DNA from: Chitinophaga eiseniae
GTDB taxonomy: Bacteria > Bacteroidota > Bacteroidia > Chitinophagales > Chitinophagaceae
Direction of reading: 5' to 3'
NCBI RefSeq assembly: GCF_012641265.1
Contig: NZ_JABAHZ010000005.1
Location: forward strand, 372,001 to 436,000
DNA length: 64,000 nt
Part shown: positions 1-9,476 of the stretch, one piece after another
Position numbering within the stretch: position 1 is the stretch's first letter
Layout of the letters: each line of letters starts with the position of its first letter
The notes under the pieces: generated by a model
Seen by the model: the letters and a program-made list of their open reading frames with translations, nothing else
The model's database searches: none
Told to the model about the DNA's origin: nothing
Position numbers and translations under genes: made by a program

Positions 1-1737
1 CTGGTCCCTGCCGAAATAATAGTAAAATAAATCATCCTGTTTCCCATCTGCAAAATCCAGTGCATCCTGCCGGCGAACACTGAATAAACCTTTATTGGTA
101 GTGAGCCAGAAATACCCCTGGTCATCTTCCATAATGCAATGCGTACTTGTCATATACCGCTGCCGGTCTAGTGGCAAGGCCGCCAGCCGTTCATTCCGGT
201 AAAGAAAAACGCCGCGGTTATAAGTAGTAATCCAGGTTTCTCCCTGTTTGGGAATATAAATGCTTCTTATATTCGCTGTTTCCAAACCTTTGATGGTGTC
301 GGTACGTCCTGACGGTAAATGAACCCGATACATCCCTCGACCAGTGCCTACCCATAAAATACCCGGCGTCTGTTCTTCCTGGATATAATTTACATCGTTG
401 ATAGCGGCCGGGAGAAATTGCAGTCCCCGGGCCGGATCAGCCATCTTTATATAATATAGCCCCGGATATTTCCCTCCTACCCACAAATTTCCGTCAACAT
501 CAACATAAACCTGTGTAATGAGATACGGCAACTGAATTTTGCATAACACCCTGCTGAAATCCGGCGATATGCAAATCAGCAAAAATCCATCTCTCCCCCA
601 ATATCTTCCCTCCTTGTCACGGGCCAACGTATATTTTTCCAACGGATTTTTTCTGCCGAATGATAACGGCAACCGGCTGTACCTGCCTTGTTGATCAAAG
701 GCCAGACCAGAGGCTGTTACCACTGCATTCCCCGGGAAAGGAGCCTGTGCATAAAATACCTCCGCTTCCGAAGCCTCAGATTTATACGCCGTAAACTGCT
801 GCCTGGTGCAAACATAGAGCCCCTTGGTAGAACTGCCCAGGAAAACCCGGTTATTAACCTGGTCGTAATAGATCGAATTAATGTAAGCGGTATGGAGATC
901 GAAATCCCGCAATACCATCGTGCTATGTATGTTCCCGTCGGCTTCCCTTTGTAACAGATAGCAATTACCATCTGTATAAATAAAAACCTGGTGGGCTGCC
1001 AGGTTCCAGAACAATTCCATCCTGCACTTACCAAACGCGGAATCTGACAATAGATCTCCTGAAAGCGATACTTTCACCTGCCGGTCCTTGTTCCATCCAC
1101 AGATGCGCCCATCCCGGTTAAGGTAAAAAAGTCGGTTACCGCATACGAATAAACGCAGCAGATCGAGCTGAGAATGTATAATGCGGTAAGCTTCCTTCCC
1201 GCTTTCCATAAAAGAAATGGTATCACGATTGACCGCGAAATAACTTTCAGTAGCATCCGGGATAACTATCGGGCGCATGGTTGCAAAATGTACCGCGTAG
1301 TCGTCCGGCCAGCCCCTGATAGGATAAAAGTCATCCTTTGTATCGAGGTATTGTTGATACTTATATCCCGGCAGGACTTTCCCCACCTGCTTTACCCTGC
1401 TCTCCGTTACTGTTAATATTTCTTTGATATCCGTTTCTACAGCAATAGCAGTATCACTGGGATAAATCCTGGCCATCCGGCTACTTTTCAATCCAGGTAC
1501 ATTATCACTGCCAAAATTGAAAAAATAATTGCCATCAAAACGACTTAACCCATTTTCTGTGGCCAACCATAAGAAGCCATTCTTATCCGGTACGATCCCC
1601 TTTACGCTGTTTTGCGGCAGGCCATCTTCATCCGTAAAATGCTTTACAAAATAATGCGGCATCGTATCCATTGAAGTAACGGATATAGGCGGGTTGAAGT
1701 GTAGTAAGGATAGACTAAGACAAAAAATAAGGTTCAT
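1..1737 (-). CDS. Two-component-regulator propeller protein, N-terminal part (cut by window edge)
   Basis: The frame is open from an ATG at 1737 to the first base of the window, 579 codons without a stop, so the 3' part is missing. The start gives a signal peptide (MNLIFCLSLSLLHF...). The first mature residues carry a typical regulator-propeller blade: EDGLPQNSVKGI followed by GFLWLATENGLSRFDG. Similar GLWVGG / ILWVGTGRG blades recur, as in the periplasmic sensor half of Bacteroidota hybrid two-component systems and related sensor kinases. The part present is sensor only; whether a kinase, LytTR or AraC output follows cannot be seen. It is transcribed away from tRNA-Ser. Family assignment is firm, the output domain unknown. 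Confidence 0.85.
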   Translation of the reverse strand, partial: MNLIFCLSLSLLHFNPPISVTSMDTMPHYFVKHFTDEDGLPQNSVKGIVPDKNGFLWLATENGLSRFDGNYFFNFGSDNVPGLKSSRMARIYPSDTAIAVETDIKEILTVTESRVKQVGKVLPGYKYQQYLDTKDDFYPIRGWPDDYAVHFATMRPIVIPDATESYFAVNRDTISFMESGKEAYRIIHSQLDLLRLFVCGNRLFYLNRDGRICGWNKDRQVKVSLSGDLLSDSAFGKCRMELFWNLAAHQVFIYTDGNCYLLQREADGNIHSTMVLRDFDLHTAYINSIYYDQVNNRVFLGSSTKGLYVCTRQQFTAYKSEASEAEVFYAQAPFPGNAVVTASGLAFDQQGRYSRLPLSFGRKNPLEKYTLARDKEGRYWGRDGFLLICISPDFSRVLCKIQLPYLITQVYVDVDGNLWVGGKYPGLYYIKMADPARGLQFLPAAINDVNYIQEEQTPGILWVGTGRGMYRVHLPSGRTDTIKGLETANIRSIYIPKQGETWITTYNRGVFLYRNERLAALPLDRQRYMTSTHCIMEDDQGYFWLTTNKGLFSVRRQDALDFADGKQDDLFYYYFGRDQ

Positions 1738-1885
1738 TGCAGAAACAGGCACTAACTACATGACGGTACAATATCATCTGTCATACTTTTTTTATGACAA
1801 CAACTTAATAAAGATATAAAAATTTCAATGGCAATTTTTTTTCTCTTAATAAGTGGTGTGTTTGGCAAATGATGCGGTCAGCAAA

Positions 1886-1915
1886 CAAAAAGCCTTTGGC
1901 TATAACCAAAGGCTT
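1886..1915 (-). terminator. Rho-independent terminator of tRNA-Ser
   Basis: A 10-bp perfect stem (1890-1899 with 1906-1915, AAGCCTTTGG arm) is followed on the minus strand by a run of U (plus-strand A at 1886-1890). It lies just downstream of the tRNA on the same strand. Confidence 0.85.
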
Positions 1916-1923
1916 CTAGTTTG

Positions 1924-2008
1924 CGGAGAGTCAGGGATTCGAACCCCGGGACCTGTTACAGTCAACAGTTTTCAAGACTGCCGCAATCGACCGCTCTGCC
2001 AACTCTCC
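1924..2008 (-). tRNA. tRNA-Ser (anticodon TGA)
   Basis: 85 nt on the minus strand, with the long variable arm typical of class II tRNA. Acceptor GGAGAGT (5' end at 2008) pairs with ACTCTCC; the T arm carries GGTTCGAATCC; the anticodon loop CTTGAAA sits in a CAGT/ACTG stem with TGA at complement 1972-1974. Discriminator G; CCA is not encoded. A Bacteroidota -7 box lies just upstream and a terminator follows. Confidence 0.97.
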
Positions 2009-2015
2009 AGGGACG

Positions 2016-2023
2016 CAAATGTA
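2016..2023 (-). promoter_or_regulatory. Promoter -7 box for tRNA-Ser
   Basis: On the minus strand this reads TACATTTG, an exact fit to TAnnTTTG, ending 8 nt before the tRNA 5' end. I saw no clear -33 TTTG at the usual spacing. Confidence 0.55.
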
Positions 2024-2040
2024 TAAAACCAATTCTAAAT

Positions 2041-2071
2041 AAAAAAGTTTTGCAGAAAAAACTGCAAAACT
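2041..2071 (-). terminator. Terminator of the RND efflux operon
   Basis: Stem AGTTTTGCAG (2046-2055) with CTGCAAAACT (2062-2071) and a 6-nt A-rich loop. On the minus strand it is followed by a U run (A at 2041-2046). It lies about 110 nt beyond the end of the outer membrane channel gene. Confidence 0.75.
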
Positions 2072-2094
2072 CTTTTCTATAAAGGATTTGATAT

Positions 2095-2178
2095 CGAACT
2101 ACGGACCTAAGCGACATAAATACCTGTCTGTTGAATCGAAAAATGAGCCTGTTAGTCCTCGCTTTGATCCGTAGTTCG
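2095..2178. repeat. 84-bp element bounded by 11-bp inverted repeats
   Basis: CGAACTACGGA at 2095-2105 is perfectly repeated in inverse at 2168-2178, and the inner sequence continues to pair in part (AAGCG at 2109-2113 with CGCTT at 2160-2164). It sits between the efflux operon stop codon and the operon terminator, so it would be a long hairpin in the 3' UTR. It has no coding capacity. It could be a REP-like element or an mRNA-stabilising structure. Confidence 0.6.
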
Positions 2179-2184
2179 CATCAA

Positions 2185-3597
2185 CTATTTCCAGCCGCCA
2201 CCTAAGGAACGGTATAAATCTACCATAGCACTCAGGCGTTGACGGTCAATATCCGCCTGCGATAATTCTGCCTGCAATGACCGGCCCTGGGCGGTAATTA
2301 CCTCCAAGTAGTTGGCCATACCACTGCGAAACAGTTGCTGCGCCTGTTGTATTGCCAGCTGGGATGTGTTCACCTGGCGCACAGCGATTTCCTGCTGTGT
2401 TTTTACTTTATCCAGCTTCACCAGGGCATCGCTCACTTCTCCAATGGCATTCAGGGCCGATTGCTTAAACTGTATCACAGCCTGTTCACGTTGTATTTTG
2501 GCTACTTCCAGCTGTGTTTTCAAAGCACGGCGCTGGAAGATAGGTTGCGTAATACCACCGGCTACGGTTCCAAACAGGGAAGCTGGTAAATTAAACCAGG
2601 TGCTGGCCTTGAAGGCATTCACCCCTCCGCTGCCAGTAATGGTAAGCGAGGGATACATGCTTCCCTGTGCTGCGCCCACCTGGGCATTGGCCGCTACCAG
2701 GCCCATTTCGCTGGCCCGTACATCCGGACGGCGACTGATCATGGCAGCCGGGATACCGGTAGGCAGTGAATCCGCTACGTGGAAGTCGCTGAGCTTACCG
2801 GTGCGGGCAATCGCAGCTGGCAGCTCTCCCATTAAAATACGCAGGGCGTTTTCCTGTATGGCAATACCCTGTTCCAGTTGTGGTACCAGCAGTTCTGCTG
2901 TTTGCTGTTGAGAGATGGCCTGTTGCACACCCAGCTCTGTTACCTCTCCTGCGGCTTTCTGCAGTCGGAGCATCTTTACGATAGTATCGCTGAGCTGTAC
3001 GTTCTTATGAGCAATCTCCAGTTGTTTGTCCAGCATCAGCAGGTTGAAATAGCTGTTGGCTACTGCAGCTACCAGACCGGTTTGTACGGCATGCTGTCCT
3101 TCATAGGTCTGCAGGTAAGTAGCCAGGGCTGCTTCCTTCTGACGGCGTATTTTGCCCCAAATATCTATTTCCCACGACATACTTACTCCCAGGTTGAAAT
3201 CTTCCAGGTGATCCCCCAGGTTATTCACCGATAGGTTCAAACCAGTGAAACTGTTTTTGGAAGGGAAGTTGGTATTAGCAGAGGCGTTGGCAGTGAATGC
3301 CGGCAACCATGCCACCTTGGCCTGTTTCAGGTACTCCTGTGCAGAGGCCACCCTTTTTACTGCCAGCTGCAGATCATAGTTGCCGGTAATGGCGCTGTCG
3401 ATCAGCTGCTGCAGGGCGGGGTCGGTGAAAAATTGCTTCCATTCTATGCTCGCAATACTACTGTCGGACGGGGCCACGTTGCCAAATTGCTGGGGCAGCG
3501 CCACCGGGGGCCGCTCATAATTGCGGCCTACCCGGCAAGCTGCTAACCCTACAACTAAGGACAACAGAATTAAAAATGAGCTATAACTTGTTTTCAT
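2185..3597 (-). CDS. RND efflux outer membrane channel, OprM/NodT family lipoprotein
   Basis: 470 residues. The start gives a lipoprotein signal with lipobox LAAC (Cys21), followed by the family's RNYERPPV-like segment, which matches the xYxxPxV start of NodT-family channels. The body shows two repeats of long helical hairpins (QLAVKRVASAQEYLKQAKVAWLP; QLEVAKIQREQAVIQFKQSAL), and the motif SRRPDVRASE is a hallmark of the family. It would form the trimeric TolC-like exit duct. It is the last gene of the efflux operon, 41 bp after the pump gene, and is followed by a hairpin element and terminator. Substrate cannot be told from sequence. Confidence 0.95.
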   Translation of the reverse strand: MKTSYSSFLILLSLVVGLAACRVGRNYERPPVALPQQFGNVAPSDSSIASIEWKQFFTDPALQQLIDSAITGNYDLQLAVKRVASAQEYLKQAKVAWLPAFTANASANTNFPSKNSFTGLNLSVNNLGDHLEDFNLGVSMSWEIDIWGKIRRQKEAALATYLQTYEGQHAVQTGLVAAVANSYFNLLMLDKQLEIAHKNVQLSDTIVKMLRLQKAAGEVTELGVQQAISQQQTAELLVPQLEQGIAIQENALRILMGELPAAIARTGKLSDFHVADSLPTGIPAAMISRRPDVRASEMGLVAANAQVGAAQGSMYPSLTITGSGGVNAFKASTWFNLPASLFGTVAGGITQPIFQRRALKTQLEVAKIQREQAVIQFKQSALNAIGEVSDALVKLDKVKTQQEIAVRQVNTSQLAIQQAQQLFRSGMANYLEVITAQGRSLQAELSQADIDRQRLSAMVDLYRSLGGGWK

Positions 3598-3638
3598 TTG
3601 TCTTTTTTCTGATTCTGATAATAGATAATGCTAATCTT

Positions 3639-6600
3639 TTAGTGTACCAGCTTTGCCTCATGTTTTCCTTCCACTCCCACTATCGGCTTGCGGCTGATTT
3701 TCTCTTGCAGGAACTGGAAAATTACAAACAGCACAGGTATGATGAATACCCCCAGGACCACCCCGGTAAACATGCCACCTACAGTACTCCAACCGATCGA
3801 ATGATTGCCTTTGGCAGATGCACCTTGTGTAAAGATTAATGGCAACATACCAACAATAAAGGCAAAGGAAGTCATCAATATTGGACGGAGACGAAGCTGC
3901 GCTGCTTCCAAAGCCGCCTGAACAAGCTTATAACCCGCTCTTCGCCGTTGTATGGCAAACTCCACAATCAGGATCGCATTTTTAGCCAATAATCCTATCA
4001 GCATGATCATACCTATTTGTACATAGATATTGCCCTCTATGCCGCTAAGGCCAATGAAACTATATACACCTAATATACCCGTAGGTACAGTAAGGATTAC
4101 TGCTAGTGGCAGGATATAGCTTTCATACTGTGCAGCCAGCAGGAAGAACACGAACAATACACTCAATAAAAACACGAACGCAGTTTGGTTCCCTGCTCTT
4201 ATCTCTTCCCTCGTAATACCTGTAAACTCATAGGCATATCCTTGTGGCAATGCCTTTTTCGATACTTCTCCAATGGCTTTAATTACATCACCGGTACTAT
4301 AACCTGGTTTGGGTGTAGCATTAATGGTAACAGCAGTATACAGGTTGTTTCGTGTAACTGTTTCCGGGCCATATACACGTGTTAATTTGGCCACTGTACT
4401 TACCGGCACCATCGTACCCAGGTTGTTCTTTACATAAATAGCATCCAACGAACTTTTATCCATCCGGTATGAAATATCGGCCTGCGCCATTACACGGCTA
4501 TATTTCCCGAAACGGTTAAAGTCTGAAACGAAACTACTACCATAATATGTTTGCAGTGTATTCAACAAATCACTAACAGATACACCCAACTGTTTCACTT
4601 TTACTTCATCTATATCAATGGTGTATTGTGGGTTACCCGTACTAAAAGTAGTGAACGCACTTGCCACTTCTGGCCGCTGACTTAATGCACCAACAAAACC
4701 CCATGCCGTTCCTGCTAGTTTATCCAGCGATCCGTTTGATCTGTCCTGCAACATCATTTCTACCCCGCTCACGTTACCAAAACCCTGTATTGTTGGAAAA
4801 CCAACAAAAAAGGTTAAGGCATCATGTACTTGCATTGATTTCCCTAACAAACCGCCTGCAATAGCAGTCGGGTCTTTTACAACACCTCTCTCCTTACGAT
4901 CTTTTAACCTTACAAATACCGCAGCATTAGGGGAAGCGTTCGCATTTGTTACAAAGTTCATCCCATTTGCGGCCCATACATCGCTCACACCATCATCTTT
5001 CAGCACAATTTTACTTATCTGGCTCGTTGCATTCTCCGTTCTGCTAAGTGAACTACCGGGAGGTGTTTGGGTAATACCAACTACGAACCCTTGATCCTCA
5101 TCTGGAATAAACCCGGTAGGCGTTGTTTTGATCAGCCAAAATGTAGCCACCACTACAAGCAATAATCCGGTAATGGCCACCCATCTGTTCTTCAGCAGGA
5201 ATTTGATGCTCCGTATATATCTTGCCGTCATGGCATTAAAAGCGGTATTAAAGGCGTCGAAGAAGCGGCTACCAAAACCTTTTTTCTTTCCACCTTCGCC
5301 TATATGCTGGTTCTTTAAGAATAAAGCACACAACGCCGGACTTAGCGTTAACGCATTCACCGCAGAAATAAAGATAGCAATGGCCAGTGTAAAGGCGAAT
5401 TGTTTATAGAATACGCCTGCAGGACCTTGTACAAAGCTCACTGGTACAAACACTGCTGCCATTACCAATGTGATCGAAACAATCGCACCGGATATCTCAC
5501 TCATCGTTTTAACGGTTGCCTCTCTTGCCGCTAAATGCTCACGTTCCATCGTTGAGTGTACGGCCTCTACCACCACAATGGCATCATCCACCACAATACC
5601 AATAGCCAGTACCAATGCGAACAATGTAAGCAGGTTAATGCTAAAGCCGAATAATTGTAAGAAGAAGAAGGTACCTATAATCGAAACAGGAACAGCAATT
5701 ACCGGGATCAATGTAGAGCGCAGATCTTGCAGGAAAATGAAAACCACGATGGCCACAAGGATGAACGCAATGATCAGCGTTTCTTTAACCTGGTCGATAG
5801 ATGCATCCAAAAATTCCTTCGAGTTGTACATTATCTTAAACTTCATACCACCGGGTAACCCCTTATCAAATTCTCTAATCTGTCGTTCCAGTTCGGTAAG
5901 AATTTCATTGGCATTGGAACCCGGCGTCTGCACAATACCAAAACCGGTAGCCGGTTTGCCATCAAGCAAATTCGAAGCAGTATAAGTATAGCCACCAAGT
6001 TCAACCCTGGCCAAATCTTTAAGGCGAAGAACAGAACCATCGTTATTTGCCTTAATCACCATATTTTCATACTCTTCAGGCTTATTTAACTTTCCCTTAT
6101 ACTTAATAATATACTCGAAAGATTCTTTACTACTTTGTCCCAAACGACCTGGCGCAGCTTCTACGTTCTGATCTCTGATTGCATTCATCACTTCTGTTGT
6201 AGAAAGATTATTAGCAACAAGTCTGTCGGGTTTCAACCAGATACGCATCGAATAGTCTTTTGAACCAAATGGCTGTACCTGTGCCACCCCTGGTATACGT
6301 TGTAACTGAGGGATGATATTAATTCTCGCATAGTTATTTAAGAACAGCTCGTTATACTTAACACTATCCTCGCTATATAACGCCACAAACATCAGGAAGC
6401 TGCTCTGTACTTTCTGTGTAGAAAGCCCAGCTTGTAATACTTCGGGAGGTAGCTGGCTATTAGCTTTGGATACGCGGTTTTGTACGTTTACCGCCGCAAT
6501 ATCAGGATCCGTTCCTTGTTTAAAAAAAACTGTCAAGATGTAGCTACCATCATTGTTGGAATTGGAAGTCATGTACGTCATGTTCTCCACACCATTTACC

Positions 6601-6803
6601 GATTCTTCTATCGGGGTAGCAACTGTACGGGCTATCACCTCCCCGTTGGCGCCAGGGTAATTGGCTATAACCTGTACAGATGGCGGCGCAATCTCAGGAA
6701 ATAAAGCCGTAGGCAGGGAGAATAATGACAACCCTCCCAGTATAACCAATATGATAGAAATAACCGTAGATAACACCGGCCTTTCAATAAATCGTTTTAA
6801 CAT
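3639..6803 (-). CDS. RND efflux inner membrane pump, AcrB/HAE1 family
   Basis: 1054 residues from the ATG at 6803 (MLKRFIERPVLS, the usual family start); a TTG three codons upstream is less likely. It has the canonical length and order: TM1, two periplasmic porter/docking loops, and twelve TM segments. The proton-relay pair Asp406-Asp407 in GIVVDDAIVVVE matches AcrB Asp407/408. Other family marks are GFIPDEDQG, the start of the second half, and LLAKNAILIVEFA near the C terminus. It would export drugs or other amphiphiles by proton antiport with the adaptor and channel encoded on either side. The 135-bp gap to the adaptor gene holds no obvious promoter. Confidence 0.97.
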   Translation of the reverse strand: MLKRFIERPVLSTVISIILVILGGLSLFSLPTALFPEIAPPSVQVIANYPGANGEVIARTVATPIEESVNGVENMTYMTSNSNNDGSYILTVFFKQGTDPDIAAVNVQNRVSKANSQLPPEVLQAGLSTQKVQSSFLMFVALYSEDSVKYNELFLNNYARINIIPQLQRIPGVAQVQPFGSKDYSMRIWLKPDRLVANNLSTTEVMNAIRDQNVEAAPGRLGQSSKESFEYIIKYKGKLNKPEEYENMVIKANNDGSVLRLKDLARVELGGYTYTASNLLDGKPATGFGIVQTPGSNANEILTELERQIREFDKGLPGGMKFKIMYNSKEFLDASIDQVKETLIIAFILVAIVVFIFLQDLRSTLIPVIAVPVSIIGTFFFLQLFGFSINLLTLFALVLAIGIVVDDAIVVVEAVHSTMEREHLAAREATVKTMSEISGAIVSITLVMAAVFVPVSFVQGPAGVFYKQFAFTLAIAIFISAVNALTLSPALCALFLKNQHIGEGGKKKGFGSRFFDAFNTAFNAMTARYIRSIKFLLKNRWVAITGLLLVVVATFWLIKTTPTGFIPDEDQGFVVGITQTPPGSSLSRTENATSQISKIVLKDDGVSDVWAANGMNFVTNANASPNAAVFVRLKDRKERGVVKDPTAIAGGLLGKSMQVHDALTFFVGFPTIQGFGNVSGVEMMLQDRSNGSLDKLAGTAWGFVGALSQRPEVASAFTTFSTGNPQYTIDIDEVKVKQLGVSVSDLLNTLQTYYGSSFVSDFNRFGKYSRVMAQADISYRMDKSSLDAIYVKNNLGTMVPVSTVAKLTRVYGPETVTRNNLYTAVTINATPKPGYSTGDVIKAIGEVSKKALPQGYAYEFTGITREEIRAGNQTAFVFLLSVLFVFFLLAAQYESYILPLAVILTVPTGILGVYSFIGLSGIEGNIYVQIGMIMLIGLLAKNAILIVEFAIQRRRAGYKLVQAALEAAQLRLRPILMTSFAFIVGMLPLIFTQGASAKGNHSIGWSTVGGMFTGVVLGVFIIPVLFVIFQFLQEKISRKPIVGVEGKHEAKLVH

Positions 6804-6938
6804 AAATAACAATTATGGGTTGCGGTATGTCCGCACGAACACAAACAGTGCATGTGTAACAACACTGCCTGCGTCGCAATTTGAATAATGTTTTGTGTAA
6901 ACGCTCTTAACACTGGCGTGCTTTCACGCTTAATTATT

Positions 6939-8135
6939 TTAAAGCAGCGGCTTTGCTTTCAACAAACTATCTGTAGATACCATCTGTGGCTGAATAACAA
7001 CACCATCTTTTAAACCACCCATCATCATGGTAGATTGAGAAGATAATACAATCTTATCTCCCTCCTTTACGCCATCAGTCACAAAATAATAATTAGACGT
7101 TTTGCCTGAAATGGTGAGTGGTTTTGTAACGATTTTATTACTATCGGCCACTGTATAAACAAACACTTTGTCCTGCAATTCAAACGTGGCTTCCTGGGGA
7201 ATTACCAATGCAGCAGCATGTAAAGTAGGTACTCTGACTTTACCGGTGCTACCACTTCTAAGTATTCCCTGTGCATTAGGAAAGCTGGCACGTAAACTAA
7301 TTGCACCAATAGTTTTGTCAAACTGCCCTTCCACTATTTCAACTTTTCCTTTTTCAGGATAAACACTTCCATCTGCCAGGATTAATTCAACCGCCGGCAT
7401 TCCTTTTACTTTTTCAGCAACGCTGTTACCTGGATATTTTTCCTTGAATTTGAGGAAATCGGTTTCACTCAAAGAAAAATAAACACGCATGTCCTTTACT
7501 TCAGAAATAGTAGTCAATGCGCCTGTCATTCCTCTGCTAACAAGGCTTCCTGTTTTAAAGGGAATACTACCTACATAACCATCGCTGGGTGCGCTGATAT
7601 TGGTGAACCCAAGATTGATACGGGCGGCTTCTACCTGGGCCTGCGCCTGGGCAACATTAGCTTTCGCCGAATTGTAACTTGCTTCGGCCGATTTTAATTG
7701 AACATCCGATACCACATTATTACTAAGTAGCGGCTTCAATTTATCAACGTTGATTTGTGCATTCTCTAATGCCGCTGTTGCAGCTTGTAAATTTGCAGTG
7801 GCATTGTTGAGCTGCTCTGCATAAGGCCTTCTGTCGATCGTGAAAAGTGTTTGACCTTTTCTAACGTAAGCACCTTCATCTACTGAAATATTCGTTAGAT
7901 AGCCGTCTACCTGTGGTCTTATTTCCACATCACGGGTTCCTTCTACCGAAGCAGAGAAATCCTGAAACGTTGTAGCAGGTAATGTAACTGCTTTAATTAC
8001 GGGTAAAGGCGGCGCGCCGCCCCCTTGCTCCTGATGTGCCTGTGATGTGCCACAGCCAGACATCACTGCGAGGATGATAGTGCTATAAATTAAGCCTGCC
8101 GGCAAATTTTCGAAAATAGTTCTCCTTAGTTTCAT
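6939..8135 (-). CDS. RND efflux periplasmic adaptor (membrane fusion protein)
   Basis: 398 residues from the ATG at 8135; an upstream in-frame start at 8186 would add 17 residues ahead of the signal peptide and is less likely. The signal ends in the lipobox MSGC, so it is probably lipid-anchored. Domain order fits the AcrA/MexE type: a half-lipoyl segment with EIRPQVDGYLTNISVDEGAYVRKGQ, a helical hairpin (about residues 95-165), the second lipoyl half (ISAPSDGYVGSIPFKTGSLV), then beta-barrel and membrane-proximal domains. First gene of the operon adaptor-pump-channel. An AraC-family gene lies upstream on the same strand and is the natural candidate regulator. Confidence 0.95.
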   Translation of the reverse strand: MKLRRTIFENLPAGLIYSTIILAVMSGCGTSQAHQEQGGGAPPLPVIKAVTLPATTFQDFSASVEGTRDVEIRPQVDGYLTNISVDEGAYVRKGQTLFTIDRRPYAEQLNNATANLQAATAALENAQINVDKLKPLLSNNVVSDVQLKSAEASYNSAKANVAQAQAQVEAARINLGFTNISAPSDGYVGSIPFKTGSLVSRGMTGALTTISEVKDMRVYFSLSETDFLKFKEKYPGNSVAEKVKGMPAVELILADGSVYPEKGKVEIVEGQFDKTIGAISLRASFPNAQGILRSGSTGKVRVPTLHAAALVIPQEATFELQDKVFVYTVADSNKIVTKPLTISGKTSNYYFVTDGVKEGDKIVLSSQSTMMMGGLKDGVVIQPQMVSTDSLLKAKPLL

Positions 8136-8271
8136 ACTTGTTTTTTTAATCGTGCAACAATAAATCTCTCTCCGTAGCGAAGACAATACAACTCATATTG
8201 CTTCACAGCAGCAGTTTGGTAACAGCAGTCGGGAGTGAAAATACAGGTAGTTAACGTCGCGGCTTCGGGCA

Positions 8272-8299
8272 ACGTATAATGTCACAGCATATTATACGT
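8272..8299. promoter_or_regulatory. Inverted repeat upstream of the efflux operon (candidate operator)
   Basis: ACGTATAAT (8272-8280) is perfectly inverted at 8291-8299 with a 10-bp spacer. It lies in the 342-bp leader (8136-8477) between the AraC gene and the adaptor gene. A shorter palindrome GCGGA-ATA-TCCGC is at 8351-8363. No gene was seen in this leader. An operator is likely from position, but which protein binds is unknown. Confidence 0.4.
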
Positions 8300-8431
8300 A
8301 AGCACGCAACTAAATGTTACTACTGTAAATAAAATTAATAGAAAGGTATTGCGGAATATCCGCTAAAAAATTCTCATTGGTTTTCAAATTTTGAATGATG
8401 CACGGGCGACATCATTATTTTAAACACACTG

Positions 8432-8439
8432 CAAAAATA
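8432..8439 (-). promoter_or_regulatory. Possible -7 box of the efflux operon
   Basis: The minus strand reads TATTTTTG, an exact TAnnTTTG match, about 300 nt before the adaptor start and just past the end of the AraC gene. No -33 TTTG at standard spacing was found, so this is a weak call. Confidence 0.35.
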
Positions 8440-8477
8440 GATATTTAATATTAACGGGCGTTTAAATTATTACGGGT

Positions 8478-9365
8478 TTAATTGTACTTTTCACGGATAC
8501 TCTTTTGGAAAGAAGCGGGCGTAAACCCGGAATGTTTCTTAAAAAAGCGGTTAAAATAAGCGTCATCCTCGAAATTCAACTGCGCCGCGATCTGCTTAAT
8601 GGAATGCTCACCCCAATACAGTAGCCGCTTTGCTTCCATAATCCGCTTTTCATCTATAATAAATTTTGCATTCCTTCCGAGCAAGGCTTTCACCGTGTCA
8701 TTTAAATGTCCCGGTGAAACGTACAACATTTCTGCATAATCAGATACCTGCGCCTTCTCATGAAAATGCTGGTCGACCAACATCTTAAACTGCCGCGCCA
8801 TATTATATTGCGAACTCTCCGCATTCATCCAGTTGCCCGATGGCTCAGAAATCCGCCCACAGGCAATCACAAACGCATTCAACAAATTCCGGATAATCGC
8901 TTCCTTCCGCAACTTATCCCCATTATACTCCTTGCGGATCAGGTCTGCATACGACAATACCTCCTCCAGCTGCTCTTCATTCAGGGGAATCATCCCGGAG
9001 CTGAATACACAGCGCCAGCAACTAACGACTCCCTGCATTTCGGGCACCAGGAAGTCGTTAGTAAAATAAATATTGATCAACTCAGCGTCCGGATCCATCT
9101 CATGCTGATGCACCTGGTTAGGCTCCATCAACATCAGTGCAGGCGCTTCCATTTCGTATTGCTTAAAATCGATCGACTGCCGTATACGGCCTTTGATCAA
9201 TATATCAATGCTGTATCCGTTATGACGATGCGGGACGTTCATATCGCCTATACAGGCCTCAAACCCTTTCCACTCGCCCATAAAAAAATTAGCGCCATCT
9301 GCATAGTCACAGTTATAAACCTCAACAGGCGAATTACGTGTTATAACGCGTTCTAATACTTCCAT
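8478..9365 (-). CDS. AraC-family transcriptional regulator
   Basis: 295 residues. The N-terminal half is a cupin-like sensor domain with PHRHNGYSIDILIKGRI and PNQVHQHE, typical of AraC regulators whose effector pocket sits in a cupin fold. The C-terminal hundred residues hold two helix-turn-helix motifs: HFHEKAQVSDYAEMLYVSPGHL and HSIKQIAAQLNFEDDAYFNRFF, ending in the family tail KHSGFTPASFQKS. It lies directly upstream of the RND efflux operon in the same direction, so control of that operon is a reasonable inference. It may also control itself through the repeats at 9441-9468. The inducing ligand is unknown. Confidence 0.92.
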   Translation of the reverse strand: MEVLERVITRNSPVEVYNCDYADGANFFMGEWKGFEACIGDMNVPHRHNGYSIDILIKGRIRQSIDFKQYEMEAPALMLMEPNQVHQHEMDPDAELINIYFTNDFLVPEMQGVVSCWRCVFSSGMIPLNEEQLEEVLSYADLIRKEYNGDKLRKEAIIRNLLNAFVIACGRISEPSGNWMNAESSQYNMARQFKMLVDQHFHEKAQVSDYAEMLYVSPGHLNDTVKALLGRNAKFIIDEKRIMEAKRLLYWGEHSIKQIAAQLNFEDDAYFNRFFKKHSGFTPASFQKSIREKYN

Positions 9366-9440
9366 TGGTTTAATATTTTAACGGTAACCATCATTCAAAT
9401 TGATGAAGTAAAGGTAGCTGATTAGACATCCTTCTTCCAA

Positions 9441-9468
9441 CTATACGCGGTATAGATATTTTCTATAC
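9441..9468. promoter_or_regulatory. CTATAC repeats upstream of the AraC gene (candidate operator)
   Basis: CTATAC-GCG-GTATAG (9441-9455) is a perfect palindrome, and a third CTATAC copy follows at 9463-9468, 22 bp from the first. It lies between the mutS2 stop codon and the AraC start, upstream of the latter. Its position suits autoregulation; no binding data can be inferred. Confidence 0.35.
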
Positions 9469-9476
9469 TATCGATA

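Noticed and set aside
2312..2911. 199-codon frame on the plus strand opposite the efflux channel gene
   Set aside because: It is antisense to a well-conserved gene, has no recognisable domain and is rich in Ser/Cys/Arg from reversed codons.
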